The translations under genes and the position numbers were made by a program. Below the pieces are notes generated by a model. The model was not told where the DNA came from and ran no database searches. It was given only the letters and a program-made list of their open reading frames with translations. This document shows positions 61,626 through 64,000 of a stretch of DNA of 64,000 nucleotides, in pieces (position 1 is the stretch's first letter; each line of letters opens with the position of its first letter). This DNA comes from Actimicrobium antarcticum. GTDB taxonomy: Bacteria > Pseudomonadota > Gammaproteobacteria > Burkholderiales > Burkholderiaceae_D. Location: NCBI RefSeq assembly GCF_039536745.1, contig NZ_BAAAZE010000002.1, forward strand, positions 110,587-174,586, given 5' to 3'.

Positions 61626-62909
61626 TCAGATCCCGGTATAGGTAATCCGGTAAATTGCACCAGCGAAGTCATCCGACACCAGGATCGATCCATCCGGCAG
61701 GTTGGCCACGTCGACCGGGCGTCCGCGATACTGACGCGTCTTCGGGTCCAGCCAGCCATCGGCAAAGACTTCGGTCTTGTCGGCCGAACCATCGGCTTTC
61801 AGTGAGGTAAACAGGATGCGCGCACCGATCGGCGTGGTGCGGTTCCATGACCCATGCTGCGCCGAGAAAATCCCGCCGCGGTACTTGGCCGGGAATTTGT
61901 CTCCCGTATAAAAAGTCAGGCCCAGATCCGCCGCGTGTGCTTCGGTATAGACCTCCGGGTTGGTGGTGTTGGCAGGTACCGGGTCCTTGTCGTAACCGTA
62001 TTCGGTAATACGCGTCTTGCCCTGGATGTACGGATAGCCGAAGAACTGGCCTTTTTTGGTGGCGCGGTTGATCTCGCCACTCGGGATCTCGTCGCCCATG
62101 CCATCGGTCTGGTTGTCGGTGAACCACAGGTCGTTGTTCTTCGGATTGAATTCGATGCCAACCGAGTTACGAATACCGCTGGCATACACTTCGCGCTTGG
62201 CGCCCGTGAACGGGTCCAGGCGGATGATCCCGCCGATGCCCTGTTCAGTGAATGCCTTCAGTTTTTCGCGCGGTGGCACATTGAACGGTTGGCCGAGGGC
62301 AACGTACAGCATGCCATCCTTGCCAACGCGACAGACGCGCGCGCCGTGGTTGTAGCTTTCATCTTCGACCGGAATCAGCTTGCCCTGCGGGACCACTTCC
62401 GATACCGCGACATCGGCGCCTTCATAAAAAAACTCGGCTGCCGGAAAGCTGAGGATGCGGTTGTGTTCGGCCACGATCAGGAAGCCATCCTTGGTCCAGC
62501 ACACGCCGTTGGGCTGGGTAAATTTGAGGGAGGGAGCGAACTGCTTTACCTCGGTGGCAGCATCGCCGCTATTGCGGTTGGTGACGGCCCAGACCGACGA
62601 CTTGCGGGTGCCGACAAAGAGCATGTTGGTCGATGGTGCCACTGCCATGTGGCGGGCATCCGGCACGATCGCGTACAGGTCGATGGCGAAGCCGGCGGGC
62701 ATCTTCACGCGCTTCAGGTTTTCCTTGATGGCATCGGCGTTCTTGCCGGTTTGCGGAATCAGCGGCAGGTTCGGATCGATGCCGGACACGCGCATCGATT
62801 TCAGTTTGTCCATCGCCTGTTCCTGCGCAAAGGCCGGTGCCGATAATCCGGCAAGCAGGCCCAGCGCAAGCAGTCCCGCGCCGGATGCGGATAAACGTGT
62901 TTTCTGCAT
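61626..62909 (-). CDS. Periplasmic sorbosone-dehydrogenase-like beta-propeller protein
   Basis: 427 residues from the ATG at 62909, which has AGGAG at proper distance; an ATG at 62915 is too close to it. Signal peptide MQKTRLSASGAGLLALGLLA...SAPAFAQ. Repeated propeller segments: FAIDLYAIVPDARHMAVAPSTNMLFVGTR, FTQPNGVCWTKDGFLIVAEHNRIL, GKDGMLYVALGQP, RLDPFTGAKREVYASGIRNSVGIEF, DNQTDGMGDEIPSGEIN, GRPVDVANLPDGSILVSDDFAGAIYRI. Likely a PQQ- or calcium-dependent sugar/aldehyde oxidase giving electrons to the neighbouring cytochrome. Substrate unknown. The 196 bases upstream hold no gene. Confidence 0.87.
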   Translation of the reverse strand: MQKTRLSASGAGLLALGLLAGLSAPAFAQEQAMDKLKSMRVSGIDPNLPLIPQTGKNADAIKENLKRVKMPAGFAIDLYAIVPDARHMAVAPSTNMLFVGTRKSSVWAVTNRNSGDAATEVKQFAPSLKFTQPNGVCWTKDGFLIVAEHNRILSFPAAEFFYEGADVAVSEVVPQGKLIPVEDESYNHGARVCRVGKDGMLYVALGQPFNVPPREKLKAFTEQGIGGIIRLDPFTGAKREVYASGIRNSVGIEFNPKNNDLWFTDNQTDGMGDEIPSGEINRATKKGQFFGYPYIQGKTRITEYGYDKDPVPANTTNPEVYTEAHAADLGLTFYTGDKFPAKYRGGIFSAQHGSWNRTTPIGARILFTSLKADGSADKTEVFADGWLDPKTRQYRGRPVDVANLPDGSILVSDDFAGAIYRITYTGI

Positions 62910-63105
62910 GGTCATCTCCTAATTTTTTTATGGGTTTTTTCTGTGTCCAGGCGCTCTGGCGGTAACGGGATGCAGTGCACCTGACGTACCGGCTTTTTTA
63001 CGCACGGTCGATCGATTATTCTCCATGACGCCGGTGTACTGGTAATAGCGGGCTACTACTTCCGGAGATTGTTCAGTGCCCGATGCCGGCCAGCCGGTTG
63101 GTCGG

Positions 63106-63513
63106 TCACTGGCTGCAGGAGCGCTGTCCGGCCACCTGCAACAGGACAAGCTCTGATGCCATGGGGCGATGCCGTGATGGAGGTTTTGGCACAGGGAGTG
63201 CGACAGAGTCATCGGCATTTTCTTGCAGTAATGACGTCGTGTTTTCCCGGGCTGCCAGGTTCGACAGGTAGTGCATGCAACTGACCCGCAGGAACGAACA
63301 AAAATTGCTGACCTTGCCTTGATGGCAAATCACTTCGTCGTACAACTGGCTGATCAATTGATTGGTGGACTGGCTGTCTTTACGGGCGATGCGGGCCAGC
63401 ACATCCCAGCACATGTTTTCGAGGCGAATGCTGGTGACAACGCCATGGACACGGATCGAACGGGTACGCAATTCGTAGTGGATCGGATCTGCCTTGACAT
63501 AGATTTCGCACAT
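63106..63513 (-). CDS. Ribbon-helix-helix domain protein
   Basis: 135 residues. ATG with a very good AGGAG-ACCAGC spacing. The segment VHGVVTSIRLENMCWDVLARIARKDSQSTNQLISQLYDEV fits the RHH_4 ribbon-helix-helix DNA-binding family; the N-terminal MCEIYVKADPIHYELRTRSI is also usual there. The last ~50 residues (from ENTTSLLQ) are not part of the domain. Probable transcriptional regulator; target unknown. Confidence 0.85.
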   Translation of the reverse strand: MCEIYVKADPIHYELRTRSIRVHGVVTSIRLENMCWDVLARIARKDSQSTNQLISQLYDEVICHQGKVSNFCSFLRVSCMHYLSNLAARENTTSLLQENADDSVALPVPKPPSRHRPMASELVLLQVAGQRSCSQ

Positions 63514-64000
63514 GCTGGTCTCCTGATTTTTTATGGGTCTGGCGTTGTCTGCCCGGCGTTGGCGCATGGGCTGATTGTCGCTTTTTGTCGCTTTTCGCAG
63601 CCCTTTGACAAGCGGACTTTACTGCGAATGCCGCAGTTTATCCAGTACCCTGATCGTCGACGCGAATGTGGCAGAAGTTTGCATATATGGTGTGGCTTTC
63701 AGTAAGCCGGTGGTCAGGTTGCGGTTGCCGCTGCCTTACCGTCGTTGGTAATCGACATGACTTGTTCGAGATCGCGTACGCACCATGAAAACTACCGACT
63801 GGTGGTTGGGCTGCAAAGCCCAACATGCGTCAGGTTCCTTTGTGGGTCGCCACGACGCGCGGGCTGCGGGCTGCGGTAGCTAAAACGGGTTGCGCTCCGT
63901 GGAGCCAAGCCGGGTGCGGCCCGGCAGGTCGTAGGTTGGGCTGCGAAGCCCAACATGCGTCAGGTTCCTTTGCGGGTCGCCACGACGCGCGATCTGCGGT
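63514..64000. other. Gene-free end of the window
   Basis: 487 bases without a credible gene. 63514-63800 probably contains the promoter of the ribbon-helix-helix gene; the rest is occupied by the repeat pair described separately. Confidence 0.5.
63804..63991. repeat. Direct repeat pair with inner palindrome
   Basis: A 58-bp sequence occurs at 63804-63861 and again at 63934-63991 (period 130, two mismatches). Each copy contains the palindrome GTTGGGCT-GCAA(or GCGA)-AGCCCAAC at 63805-63824 and 63935-63954. The array may continue past the window end. REP-like. Confidence 0.8.

Noticed and set aside
1..64000. CRISPR array, prophage, IS element or integrase
   Set aside because: No regular repeat-spacer pattern, transposase, integrase or phage structural genes were found; the only mobile-looking DNA is the REP-like repeats.

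Overview
The window is a high-GC, densely coded chromosomal segment. It suggests a betaproteobacterium of the order Burkholderiales, with an Oxalobacteraceae-like lineage as the best guess. This rests on gene content (homogentisate catabolism, MsbA/WaaF lipopolysaccharide genes, GspA/GspB, H-NOX with a cyclic-di-GMP enzyme, a roadblock/GTPase module, an arsenosugar cluster, hrp-box-like promoters) and is inference; no rRNA is present.

Layout. 1-1445: end of the tyrosine/homogentisate pathway (fahA fragment, maiA). 1588-15960: a 14.4-kb minus-strand operon of three giant, unrecognised proteins (2408, 1311 and 1052 aa) that I regard as the most undescribed block. 16310-21335: envelope and translation genes (family-2 glycosyltransferase, msbA, a possible 48-codon coupling ORF, waaF, trmB, tRNA-Gly CCC). 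21457-31285: signalling and surface genes: an H-NOX nitric-oxide sensor overlapping a GAF-GGDEF-EAL enzyme, a small fasciclin protein, an APH-like/P-loop kinase fusion, a Stealth-type sugar phosphotransferase and a membrane PAS-GGDEF-EAL sensor. 31345-33697: gspA/gspB.

33716-42539 holds two ankyrin-repeat proteins with Ser/Pro-rich N-termini. Each is preceded by a near-consensus HrpL-type hrp box, which makes them candidate type III effectors. Between them lie a TonB-dependent receptor and a divergent two-component system. 42514-46598 (minus) is a DUF2946-TonB receptor-PepSY operon, probably for metal (copper or iron) handling. 46877-50816 contains a SEC-C/YecA protein, srkA and a minus-strand roadblock/roadblock/GTPase/winged-helix-like module.

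51202-59441 is a plus-strand run of eight tightly packed genes: methylthioadenosine-type nucleoside phosphorylase, PhnD- and PhnE-like transporter parts without an ATPase, ArsS-type radical SAM enzyme, metallophosphoesterase, a TVP38-FAD oxidoreductase fusion and two arsenosugar-type glycosyltransferases. Together they look like an arsenosugar (organoarsenic) biosynthesis operon in which the phosphorylase could process the arsenical nucleoside. 59677-64000: a two-domain fasciclin lipoprotein, palindromic REP-like repeats, a cytochrome c with a sorbosone-dehydrogenase-like beta-propeller protein, a ribbon-helix-helix regulator and a second repeat family running off the window end.
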